Shown piece by piece: positions 39,162 to 46,976 of a stretch of 64,000 nt of DNA. The translations under genes and the position numbers were made by a program. Below the pieces are notes generated by a model, which was given only the letters and a program-made list of their open reading frames with translations, was not told the DNA's origin and did no database searches. The stretch lies in the NCBI RefSeq assembly GCF_047275745.1, contig NZ_JBKQWU010000004.1, positions 90,557 to 154,556 of the forward strand, read 5' to 3'. Within the stretch, counting starts at the first letter, position 1. Each line of letters begins with the position of its first letter. The DNA comes from Amaricoccus sp047275745. GTDB lineage: Bacteria > Pseudomonadota > Alphaproteobacteria > Rhodobacterales > Rhodobacteraceae.

Positions 39162-39240
39162 CGGTTTATCCTGCGTGCAGGTGGGAGGAACCCCACAATG
39201 AAAGGGCCGGCTGTCGGGCCGGCGCGCGAGTCTACTCTTT
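39162..39240 (-). promoter_or_regulatory. Structured metH 5' leader (three hairpins)
   Basis: Just upstream of metH the minus strand holds three short inverted repeats in a row: CCTGC/GCAGG (39170-39181), GTGGG/CCCAC (39181-39196) and GCCGGC/GCCGGC (39206-39223). Such packing suggests an mRNA leader with a regulatory fold. I could not match it to a SAM, SAH or cobalamin riboswitch core. Confidence 0.35.
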
Positions 39241-39248
39241 CGCGCGCC

Positions 39249-39300
39249 CGCCATGAAGGGGCGATTCACGCCCTCGCCATGAAGGGGCGATTCACTCCCT
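39249..39300. repeat. 26-bp tandem repeat, two copies
   Basis: The unit starts CGCCATGAAGGGGCGATTCA and repeats at exactly 26 bp, with one mismatch between copies. It lies in the metH leader/promoter region. A 16-nt part of it recurs with one mismatch at 56925-56940. Confidence 0.75.
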
Positions 39301-39529
39301 CGCGAGCCGGAGTGATGGCAGATTGGCGCGCGCGGGTGCGCCGTCAAGCGCATGGGTCCGGTCTGGTAAAGCCGCGCGTCGGTCCGGCGCCGGCACGGAG
39401 GGGCGGCTTTCCCCTTTCCGTGCGGGCGCACGCTTTTCATCGCCGGGACTCCGGAGCCCCGGGGCTTCCATGCCCGGGGCGCCCGTTATATGGTCGCGCC
39501 GGTCGAATTTCGTTTAGCGAGTAACCCGT

Positions 39530-41485
39530 ATGACCGACGTCCCGATGACCGGCGCCGCCGTTCCCGAACATGGCGCGCGATCGGAGCCCGGAAGCGGCCG
39601 CGCCGGGGTCGCCTTCCGGTATCGCCCCGAAGTGGATGGGCTGCGCGCCCTTGCGATCCTGCCCGTCGTCCTGTTTCACGCGGGCTACGGCTTCTTCTCC
39701 GGCGGTTTCGTCGGCGTCGATGTCTTCTTCGTCATCTCCGGCTATCTCATCACCTCGCTGGTGATGCGCGACATCGCGGAGGACCGTTTCTCGATCCTCG
39801 GCTTCTACGAGCGTCGCGCACGCCGCATCCTGCCGGCGATGGTCTTCGTCGTGCTGGCCTGCGTTCCGCTCGCCGCAATCTTCCTCCTGCCCTCGTCGCT
39901 CGCCGAATTCGGCCAGAGCATCACCGCGACGATGCTCTTCTACGCGAACCATTTCTTCCTCGAACAGGTCGATTATTTCGCGCCGCGCGCCGAACTGATG
40001 CCGCTTCTCCACATGTGGAGCCTCGCGGTCGAGGAGCAGTACTATCTCTTCGTGCCGCCGCTCATGTGGCTGATCTGGCGCTTCGGCGCGCGCCAGCGGA
40101 TCATGCTGGCGATCTTCGTCGTCGCCACCGTGCTCAGCGTGATCGGAACCTCGCTCGTCGTCCAGCGCTGGTCCGGCGTCGCCTTCTTCACCTTCCCGAC
40201 GCGCGCGTTCGAGCTCGGGATCGGCTCGATCCTCGCGCTGATCCTGCGCGAGCGCGGGTTGCCGAGCACGGCGGCGAACGGCGCGCTTTCGCTGCTCGGC
40301 GTGGCGCTCATCCTCGGCTCGGTGGTGCTGATCCCCGAGAACGCGCCAATGCCGTCCTGGCTCTCGCTCGTGCCCTGCCTCGGCACGGCGCTGGTGATCG
40401 CCTTCGCGACCGAGGGCACCTGGGCGCGGGCCGTGCTCGCCTCGCGGCCGCTGGTCGCGATCGGGCTCATCAGCTTCAGCTTCTATCTCTGGCACCAGCC
40501 GCTCTTCGCCTTCGCCCGCTCGGCCGTTGCGCATCCCTCGCCCTGGCTCATGGGCGGGCTCGGCCTGCTCGCGGCGCTGCTCGCCGCGGTGAGCTGGAAG
40601 TTCGTGGAACAGCCGGCGCGGCATGCGCGGATGCCCCGGGGGCGGCTCCTGACCTGGGCCGTGGTCGCGCTCCTCGCCACCGCCGCCCTCGGCCAGATCG
40701 TCGCGCGGCAGGCGGAGCGCCTCCACCCGCTCGCGGCGGAGGATACGCAGCTCGATGTCTCCTTCGCCGACCGTGGCGTCTACGTGCGCACGCGCTACAA
40801 CGCGCTGCCGACCGATTTCTCCGCCGCCGCGCCCGACCAGCCGAAGCTGTTCATCATCGGCGACAGTTTCTCGCAGGATTTCTGGAACATGTCGGTCGAG
40901 AACGGCGCCTTCCGGGGCTGGGCGGTCGCGACGCGCTACATCCCGACGGTCTGCCAGACCTATTTCGGTGACGAGAACGTCGAGCGCTTCATCGAGCCGA
41001 CGCAGCATCGCCGGTGCGGCTACTACCGCCGGACCGGGCCCTTCCTGGAGGCGGCGCGGGAGGCGGATGTCGTCGTCTTCGTGAGCGCCGGCGTGACCTG
41101 GGCGACGGAGCGGCTCGCGGCCAGCATCGCGGCGCTCGATCTGCCGGCGGATCAGAAGCACATCGTCGTCGGCGCCAAGAGTTTCGGCGACATCTTCCTG
41201 CCGGGATATGTCGGCGATACGGCGGCGGAGCGCGCGGCGGTCCGCGTGACGCCCGAGGCGGGCGAGGTTGGCGCCAATCAGCCGCTGCGCGAGGCCTTCG
41301 GGCCCGAAACCTTCGTCGATCTCCAGTCGATGCTCTGCCCCGAAGGGTCCTGCGCGCTCTTCACGCCCGACGGGGAACTCATCAGCCACGACGGCCGGCA
41401 TCTCACCGAGACTGGCGCCAGGGTGGTCGGCGAGGTTCTCTACCGAAGCCCGCTGCTCAGCCCGTATCTCCGGCCCGCCGACTGA
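39530..41485 (+). CDS. Membrane O-acyltransferase with SGNH domain (OafA/YrhL type)
   Basis: A 651-aa protein. The N-terminal ~400 residues are an Acyltransferase_3 domain of about 10 helices with EVDGLRALAILPVVLFHAG, GFVGVDVFFVISGYLI, FYERRARRILPAM and LHMWSLAVEEQYYLF. The C-terminal ~230 residues are a periplasmic SGNH hydrolase-like domain: block I FIIGDSFSQDF (Ser) and the SHDGRHLTETGA Asp/His pair. Such fusions acetylate cell-surface polysaccharides such as LPS O-antigen or exopolysaccharide. The acceptor is unknown. A terminator hairpin follows. Confidence 0.92.
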   Translation: MTDVPMTGAAVPEHGARSEPGSGRAGVAFRYRPEVDGLRALAILPVVLFHAGYGFFSGGFVGVDVFFVISGYLITSLVMRDIAEDRFSILGFYERRARRILPAMVFVVLACVPLAAIFLLPSSLAEFGQSITATMLFYANHFFLEQVDYFAPRAELMPLLHMWSLAVEEQYYLFVPPLMWLIWRFGARQRIMLAIFVVATVLSVIGTSLVVQRWSGVAFFTFPTRAFELGIGSILALILRERGLPSTAANGALSLLGVALILGSVVLIPENAPMPSWLSLVPCLGTALVIAFATEGTWARAVLASRPLVAIGLISFSFYLWHQPLFAFARSAVAHPSPWLMGGLGLLAALLAAVSWKFVEQPARHARMPRGRLLTWAVVALLATAALGQIVARQAERLHPLAAEDTQLDVSFADRGVYVRTRYNALPTDFSAAAPDQPKLFIIGDSFSQDFWNMSVENGAFRGWAVATRYIPTVCQTYFGDENVERFIEPTQHRRCGYYRRTGPFLEAAREADVVVFVSAGVTWATERLAASIAALDLPADQKHIVVGAKSFGDIFLPGYVGDTAAERAAVRVTPEAGEVGANQPLREAFGPETFVDLQSMLCPEGSCALFTPDGELISHDGRHLTETGARVVGEVLYRSPLLSPYLRPAD

Positions 41486-41507
41486 ACGGCGTCCCCTGAG
41501 CGAGACT

Positions 41508-41526
41508 CCGCCGCTTCAAGCGGCGG
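41508..41526 (+). terminator. Terminator hairpin after the acyltransferase gene
   Basis: CCGCCGCTT and AAGCGGCGG form a 9-bp inverted repeat around a single C, so the innermost pairs open to make the loop. It starts 22 nt after the stop. No T-run follows. Confidence 0.55.
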
Positions 41527-41598
41527 GGAGGCAACCTATATTCCTCCGTGGCGCTTACCGGCGAGACGGGCGGGGAAGAGGGGCGCGGGAGGACAGGC

Positions 41599-42603
41599 AT
41601 GGAGCGGGAGCAGGCTCAGGCGCGGGAAGAGGCGGGGGAACAGGCGCGGGAAGAGGCGGGGGACCGGGTCGCGCGCGCCCGGCTGGAAGCGGAGACGCGC
41701 AAGGCGGTGGTGGCCGCGTCCCGCGCCTATTTCGACGCGCGAAGGGCGAAGGTCGACCCCTTCGTGGACAAGTGGTTCTCGGTCGGCGGAACCCTGAAGC
41801 TGCACCGGCACGCGGTCGGCTGGGACATCGCCCGCGCGCCGGCGAATCTCGGTCTCGGCCTCGTGCATTTCGGCAGCCGCGTCGGCGCCAGCGCCGCGCG
41901 GCTCGTGGGCGCGAAACAGGCCGCCGACTGGCTCGGCTCGCGCCAGCTCCTGCTCGAGACCGATGTGATGCGCGAGGTGGAACGGCTCGTCACCACCGAA
42001 CTGCTCGAACTCCCGGACCCGAGCGCGCCAAAACATGACGCGCTCGCCGAGGCGATCCTCGCCGATCCGAAGGTGCGCGAGCTCATCCTGGAGACGCCGG
42101 GCCAGGACATCTCCGGAAGCCTCGCGGAATATGTCGGATCACGGGCGGCGGTCGGCGAGATCACCACGACGCTCGCGACCCTGACCGCGGGCGCGGCGAC
42201 GCTCAACAAGCTGACGCCCGGCGCGCTGGCGCTCGGCCCCGCGCTCGCCGGCGCGATGGCGCAGAGCGCGGCGATCGCGGCTTTCCCGCTCGGCGCGACG
42301 GCCGGCTCGCTCTGGTACGGCATGTTCCCGGCCTCCGCCTCCGGCGCCGCGGTCGCGACCACGACGGCGGGACTCATGCTCTCGGCCTCGGTTCTCGCCG
42401 CCTTCGCCGGCGTGATCGCCGACCCCGTGCAGCGCGGCCTCGGCGTCCACCGCCGCCGGCTCCTGAAGCTCATCGACGCGCTGGAGCGCCAGTTCGTTGG
42501 CGGCGAGGGCGGCGGCTTCGCCGCGCGCGAGCACTACGTCGCACGCATCCTCGACCTCGTGGACGCGGGCACGGTGGCGGCGCGAGCGCTCCGGGGCGGT
42601 TAG
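41599..42603 (+). CDS. Conserved hypothetical protein with hydrophobic central region
   Basis: A 334-aa protein I do not recognise with confidence. The first ~40 residues are a charged Glu/Arg/Ala segment likely to be helical. A conserved-looking block follows (YFDARRAKVDPFVDKWFS, LKLHRHAVGWDIARAPANL). The region at about 190-285 holds two or three Ala/Gly-rich hydrophobic stretches that may be membrane helices (GALALGPALAGAMAQSAAIA, GLMLSASVLAAFAGVIAD). The ATG at 41599 follows GGGAGGA; an in-frame GTG at 41548 is the alternative. Possibly a DUF-class inner-membrane protein of Rhodobacteraceae; no function is proposed. Confidence 0.75.
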   Translation: MEREQAQAREEAGEQAREEAGDRVARARLEAETRKAVVAASRAYFDARRAKVDPFVDKWFSVGGTLKLHRHAVGWDIARAPANLGLGLVHFGSRVGASAARLVGAKQAADWLGSRQLLLETDVMREVERLVTTELLELPDPSAPKHDALAEAILADPKVRELILETPGQDISGSLAEYVGSRAAVGEITTTLATLTAGAATLNKLTPGALALGPALAGAMAQSAAIAAFPLGATAGSLWYGMFPASASGAAVATTTAGLMLSASVLAAFAGVIADPVQRGLGVHRRRLLKLIDALERQFVGGEGGGFAAREHYVARILDLVDAGTVAARALRGG

Positions 42604-42715
42604 GGCGTCCGGCCGATCAGGGTTCGGGAGCGCCGCCGGTTCCCGCTGACACGGGGACGCGGGCGGCCGGGGTCCGGCCCCGCGGACCCCGGGCAGCGTC
42701 GCGCATGATCGCCGG

Positions 42716-43381
42716 CTACCCGATGCGGTCGGGGTGCCGGTCCGGAACCGCCGCATCCGGCGCGCGGCCGTCCCGCGGGCCGGACCCCACCCATTCGGAG
42801 CCCAGAGGGGCGGCGTTGGGAACATCCGGAACGCAGCCGTCTCTGATCGACGGGCGGGCTTGGCTCGACACGACCGAGTACGGAGGCACATCCTCCGCGA
42901 CGAAGGTTCCGCCGATGATCCGGGAGCCGCGGCCGATCGTGATTCCACCGACGATGATCGCATTCGGCCCCACCCAGACCTCGTCCTCGATGACCGGATA
43001 GGTGGTGCGGCGCTCGCCGGAGGCCGAGATGCCGTCGCGCTGGCCGATGGTGACGCCGTGAAAGAGGGTGACGTTGGCGCCGATCACCGCGCCCGGGCTG
43101 ACGACGAGACCCCAGCCGTGCGTCAGCGCGAGCCCGGGACCGATTCGCGTGCGCCACGAAAGATCCATGGCGGCCGAATGCGTGGCGAAGCGGTGGAGCG
43201 CCTGACAGAGCGGCAGGAGCGGGCGCCCCGGCGGCCCGGCCGCGGCCATCCCCTGGCAGAGCCTGAGCGTGACGATCACGCGGAAAGTCCGGTTGGTGAG
43301 CGCATGTCGGAGAAGGAGACCCCAGCCGAAGCGTCCCGCGAGGCGATGCGTGTCTGATCTGAGAGCAGTGAAGGGCCGCAT
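42716..43381 (-). CDS. Serine acetyltransferase-like hexapeptide-repeat protein
   Basis: A 221-aa protein. The left-handed beta-helix is evident from hexapeptide rungs (IGPGLALTHGWGLVVSPGAVIGANVTLFHGVTIG and beyond), ending with VEDEVW-type IEDEVWVGPNAIIVGGITIG. The HGVTIG step carries the catalytic-type His. The helical N-terminus (RSDTHRLAGRFG, LCQGMAAAG) resembles short CysE/WcaB-like acetyltransferases associated with polysaccharide genes. The C-terminal ~40 residues are Pro/Arg-rich and outside the fold. The start at 43381 lacks a strong ribosome site. Real cysteine biosynthetic activity is uncertain. Confidence 0.8.
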   Translation of the reverse strand: MRPFTALRSDTHRLAGRFGWGLLLRHALTNRTFRVIVTLRLCQGMAAAGPPGRPLLPLCQALHRFATHSAAMDLSWRTRIGPGLALTHGWGLVVSPGAVIGANVTLFHGVTIGQRDGISASGERRTTYPVIEDEVWVGPNAIIVGGITIGRGSRIIGGTFVAEDVPPYSVVSSQARPSIRDGCVPDVPNAAPLGSEWVGSGPRDGRAPDAAVPDRHPDRIG

Positions 43382-43600
43382 GACGTGAATGAACGTGGTG
43401 CTTTGAACCGGCGGGAAGGATGACACAGGGCGAAGCCGCAACCTCGGCGACTTCTCCGGAACCTTCAAGGGTGATCGGAATGTAACCCTGACAGACCGGG
43501 CCGTCGGCTTCGGATCGGGAAGCCTATGCGCGGGAGGGCGACAGCTTCAGCGCAAGGGAGCCGTCGGACAAACGACCGCGGTCCTGTTCCGGTCATCGCG

Positions 43601-44299
43601 CTATCCCGGCCCCCGGTCGCGGGCGATCAGCCGGTAGCTCGCGCCCGGGTGGACGAGGCGGGCCTGGGTGACGGGGTCGTCGCCGAGCCAGGTGCGCCGG
43701 GTGACGACGAAGACCGGGGCGCCTTCCGCGATGCCGAGCCGGCGGGCTTCCTCGGCGCTCGCGGGCTCGGCCGAGAGCGCCTGGGTCGCGCGGCTGAACG
43801 GGATCGCGTCCACCAGCCATTCGTTGGGTCCGCGGTCGCGGAAATCCTGCCGTTCCGCCGCCGGCACGGTCGCGAGGTTGATGAGCCGATCCTCGAACTG
43901 CCAGGGCGCGCCCTCGGCCGTGTGCAGGCATTTCACGCGGAGCGCCGCGCCGGGGCCGATCAGCGCGCGGACGAGCGGACCGGGTTTCGCCAGCATCTCG
44001 CGTTCGATCAGCCGATAGGCGTAGACGCGGCCCTCGTCCTCGATCTCGCGCCGGACCAAGGGGATGCTGAGCACCGCCTCGCGCGACTGGCGCTCGGCGA
44101 CCCGGCTGCCGGCGCGGCGGCGGCGTTCGATCAGCCCCTCCTTGACCAGTTCGCCGAGCGCGCGCGCGACCGTCGGCCGCGTCACCTCGAACTCGCGGGC
44201 GAGATCGACCTCGTTCGGGATCGCGGCCCCCGGCGCCCAGGTACCGGATAGGATGCGGCCGAGCAGTTCGTCGTGGATCGCGCGATGCTTGGCCGTCAT
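43601..44299 (-). CDS. hutC: Histidine utilisation repressor (GntR family, UTRA domain)
   Basis: A 232-aa regulator. The N-terminal winged helix (LLGRILSGTWAPGAAIPNEVDLAREFEVTRPTVARAL and on) has the GntR signature; the C-terminal UTRA ligand domain contains RVKCLHTAEGAPWQFEDRLIN and the ALSAEPASAEEARRLG motif typical of HutC. It lies 25 nt after hutF on the same strand. HutC represses hut genes and is released by urocanate. The palindrome at 45719-45738 in the divergent promoter region is the natural target. Confidence 0.93.
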   Translation of the reverse strand: MTAKHRAIHDELLGRILSGTWAPGAAIPNEVDLAREFEVTRPTVARALGELVKEGLIERRRRAGSRVAERQSREAVLSIPLVRREIEDEGRVYAYRLIEREMLAKPGPLVRALIGPGAALRVKCLHTAEGAPWQFEDRLINLATVPAAERQDFRDRGPNEWLVDAIPFSRATQALSAEPASAEEARRLGIAEGAPVFVVTRRTWLGDDPVTQARLVHPGASYRLIARDRGPG

Positions 44300-44324
44300 G
44301 CCGCCTCGAACATCTCAGCGTCGC

Positions 44325-45686
44325 TCATATCAGCGCGCGGAGCGCCGTCATCGTCCGCCGCCAGTTCTCCTCGACGGTCCCGCGCGCGGAATGGCGCCCC
44401 TCGCGCACGACATGGCGTCCCGCCGACCAGACGTCGCGGATCGCGCCGCGCGGTTCGGTGAAGATGAAACCGTCGATCAGCTGGCCATCGTCGAGGCTCA
44501 TCAGCGACGCGTGCTCGCGGTCGAGCGTCAGCAGGTCGGCCCAGGCCCCGGCGCGGATCTCGCCGGTATCGCGGCCGAGCGCGCGGGCGCCGCCCTGGAG
44601 CGCGCCGCGCCAGAGCGCCATGCCGGTCGAGGTGCCCGCGGGCGCCAGCACGTTGCGCGCCCGGTCCCGCAGGCGCTGAGAGTATTCGAGCTGGCGCAGT
44701 TCGGCGGCGAGCCCGATCTGGATGTTGCTGTCGGTGCCGAGCCCGAACGAGCCGCCAGAGAGGATGTATTCGGGGCCGTTGAAGATCCCGTCGCCGAGGC
44801 TCGCCTCGGTGATCGGACAAAGGCCCGCGACCGCGCCGGAGATGGCGAGCTCGCGCGTCTCGGTCTCGGTCATGTGGGTGGCGTGGATGACGCACCAGCG
44901 CGAGTCGAGGCCGATCTCGGAGAGCAGGTAGTCGACGGGCCGCGTCCCGAGCCAGGCTTCGATCCGCGTCACCTCCTCCATCTGCTCGGCGGCGTGGATG
45001 TGTCGCGGCCCCGGCACGCCCGAGGCGATCAGCGCGCGCAGATCCTCGGGTGTCGTGGCGCGGAGCGAATGCGGCGCCGAGCCGATCACGCCATCCGGTC
45101 CGAGCCGGGGCGCGGCGGAGGCGAGCGTGAGGAACCGGTCGAGGTCGCAGCCGAAGCGGAGCTGGCCCTCGCCGAGCGGCGCGGCCTCGGTCCCGCCATA
45201 GGTATAGAGCACTGGCAGGAGCGTGAGGCCGATCCCCGCCGTCGAGGCCGCCGCCGTGATCCGCTCGGACATCTCGGCGATATTGTCATAGGCGCCGCCA
45301 CCGGGCTGATGGTGCAGGTAGTGGAACTCCGCCACCGCGGCGTATCCGGCTTCGAGCATCTCGACGAAGGCGAAGGCGGCGATCGCCTCGACCTGATCCG
45401 GTGTCAGATGGTCGAGGAACTTGTACATGAGCCGGCGCCAGGTCCAGAAACTGTCCGGCGTCGGTCCGCGCCGCTCGGTCATCCCGGCCATGGCGCGCTG
45501 GAAGGTATGGCTGTGCAGGTTCGAAGGCGCCGGGATCAGCGCGCGTCCCGCGAGCACGTTATCCCCCGGCCTCGGCGCCGCGTTCAACGCCACCGTGGCG
45601 ATGCGCCCTTCCTCGAAGACGAGGCGCACGTCGCGCGCCCATCCCTCGGGCATCAGGGCGAGCGGGGCGAACAGCGACTGCGGCAC
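44325..45686 (-). CDS. hutF: Formimidoylglutamate deiminase
   Basis: A 453-aa amidohydrolase converting N-formimino-L-glutamate to N-formyl-L-glutamate and ammonia. Metal ligands are in PSNLHSHTFQRAMAG, in HIHAAEQ and CVIHATHMT, and in GLGTDSNIQ. The start codon is GTG (MPQSLFAPLALMPEGW). HutF implies the five-step branch of histidine breakdown, which needs an N-formylglutamate amidohydrolase (HutG); that gene is not in the window. Confidence 0.94.
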   Translation of the reverse strand: MPQSLFAPLALMPEGWARDVRLVFEEGRIATVALNAAPRPGDNVLAGRALIPAPSNLHSHTFQRAMAGMTERRGPTPDSFWTWRRLMYKFLDHLTPDQVEAIAAFAFVEMLEAGYAAVAEFHYLHHQPGGGAYDNIAEMSERITAAASTAGIGLTLLPVLYTYGGTEAAPLGEGQLRFGCDLDRFLTLASAAPRLGPDGVIGSAPHSLRATTPEDLRALIASGVPGPRHIHAAEQMEEVTRIEAWLGTRPVDYLLSEIGLDSRWCVIHATHMTETETRELAISGAVAGLCPITEASLGDGIFNGPEYILSGGSFGLGTDSNIQIGLAAELRQLEYSQRLRDRARNVLAPAGTSTGMALWRGALQGGARALGRDTGEIRAGAWADLLTLDREHASLMSLDDGQLIDGFIFTEPRGAIRDVWSAGRHVVREGRHSARGTVEENWRRTMTALRALI

Positions 45687-45706
45687 GGGACGGACCCCCG
45701 ATGTGA

Positions 45707-45738
45707 TTGACTGCCCTCAAATATGCATTTACATATTT
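45707..45738. promoter_or_regulatory. hut divergent promoter region with candidate HutC operator
   Basis: The perfect inverted repeat AAATATG-N6-CATATTT at 45719-45738 is strikingly AT-rich for this genome. It sits midway between the hutF and hutI starts (33 and 36 nt away). A possible hutI promoter TTGACT-N17-TACATA (45707-45735) overlaps it, so a bound dimer would block transcription. GntR/HutC proteins bind palindromes of this type. Confidence 0.7.
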
Positions 45739-45773
45739 CAACCGTCAAGTCGGCACAGCTCTCGAGGGATGCG

Positions 45774-46976
45774 ATGGAAGCGCCGGATATTCTTCTCCGA
45801 AACGCGACGATAGCGACCATGGCGGATGGCTACGGCCTGATCGAGGACGGCGCGGTCGCGATTCGCGGCGGCCGGATCGACTGGGTGGGACCGGCCGGGG
45901 AGGCGCCGGCGGAGGTCGGCGATCTCGAAAGCCGCGATCTCGGCGGCGCGGTGATCACGCCCGGGCTGATCGACTGCCATACCCATGTCGTCCACGGCGG
46001 CGACCGGGCCTCCGAATTCGAGATGCGGCTCAAAGGGGCGAGCTACGAGGAGGTCGCCCGCGCCGGGGGCGGGATCGTCTCGACCGTGCGCGCGACGCGG
46101 GCCGCGGACGAGGCGGAGCTTCTGGCCCGGGCGCTGCCCCGCGTCGACGCGCTCATCGCCGAGGGCGTGACCACGATCGAGATAAAGTCGGGCTACGGGC
46201 TGGAACGCGAGGCGGAGCTTCGGATGCTGCGCGTCGCGCGCGCGATCGGGCGCGAGCGGGCGATCACGGTCCGCACCAGTTATCTCGGCGCCCATGCCCT
46301 GCCGCCGGAATACGAGCTCGACCGCGCGGGCTACCTGCGCGATGTCTGCCTGCCGACCATGGAAGCGGCGGCGAGCGAGGGGCTGATCGACGCGGTTGAC
46401 GGCTTCTGCGAGGGGATCGCCTTCTCGCCGGACGAGATCGAGCTCATCTTCGAGGAAGCCCACGCGCTCAAGCTGCCGGTGAAGCTTCACGCCGAGCAGT
46501 TGTCCAACCTCGGCGGCGCGGCTCTCGCGGCCCGCCACGGGGCGCTCTCGGCGGATCATCTCGAATGGCTCGACGCCGAGGGGGTCGCCGCCATGGCGGA
46601 GGCGGGCACCGTGGCGGTGCTGCTGCCCGGCGCCTTCTACGCGCTGCGCGAGACCCAGGCGCCTCCGGTCGCGGAGCTTCGCGCGAAGGGCGTGCCGATG
46701 GCGGTCGCGACCGACTGCAACCCGGGCACCTCGCCGCTCACCTCGATCCTGCTCGCGATGAACATGGCCTGCACCTTCTTCCGGCTGACGCCGGAGGAGG
46801 CGCTCAGCGGTGTCACCCGGCACGCGGCCCGGGCGCTCGGGCTCGACGACCGGGGCGTCATCGCGCCGGGGATGCGCGCCGATCTCGCGATCTGGGACGC
46901 GCGGCATCCGCGCGAGCTTGCCTATCGCATCGGGTTCAACCCGCTCATCGAGCGCATGGTGGGAGCGGAAGCATGA
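45774..46976 (+). CDS. hutI: Imidazolonepropionase
   Basis: A 400-aa zinc or iron amidohydrolase opening the imidazolone ring, third step of histidine catabolism. Key motifs: TPGLIDCHTHVVHGGDR, VTTIEIKSGYGL, the substrate-binding RTSYLGAHALPPE, LPVKLHAEQLS and VATDCNPGTSP. The ATG at 45774 with GAGGGA upstream is chosen; the open frame reaches back into the operator region. It overlaps hutH by 4 nt. Confidence 0.96.
   Translation: MEAPDILLRNATIATMADGYGLIEDGAVAIRGGRIDWVGPAGEAPAEVGDLESRDLGGAVITPGLIDCHTHVVHGGDRASEFEMRLKGASYEEVARAGGGIVSTVRATRAADEAELLARALPRVDALIAEGVTTIEIKSGYGLEREAELRMLRVARAIGRERAITVRTSYLGAHALPPEYELDRAGYLRDVCLPTMEAAASEGLIDAVDGFCEGIAFSPDEIELIFEEAHALKLPVKLHAEQLSNLGGAALAARHGALSADHLEWLDAEGVAAMAEAGTVAVLLPGAFYALRETQAPPVAELRAKGVPMAVATDCNPGTSPLTSILLAMNMACTFFRLTPEEALSGVTRHAARALGLDDRGVIAPGMRADLAIWDARHPRELAYRIGFNPLIERMVGAEA

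Noticed and set aside
39162..39300. A SAM-II, SAH or cobalamin riboswitch upstream of metH
   Set aside because: Hairpins are present, but I could not find the conserved cores of these classes by eye; reported only as an unclassified leader.
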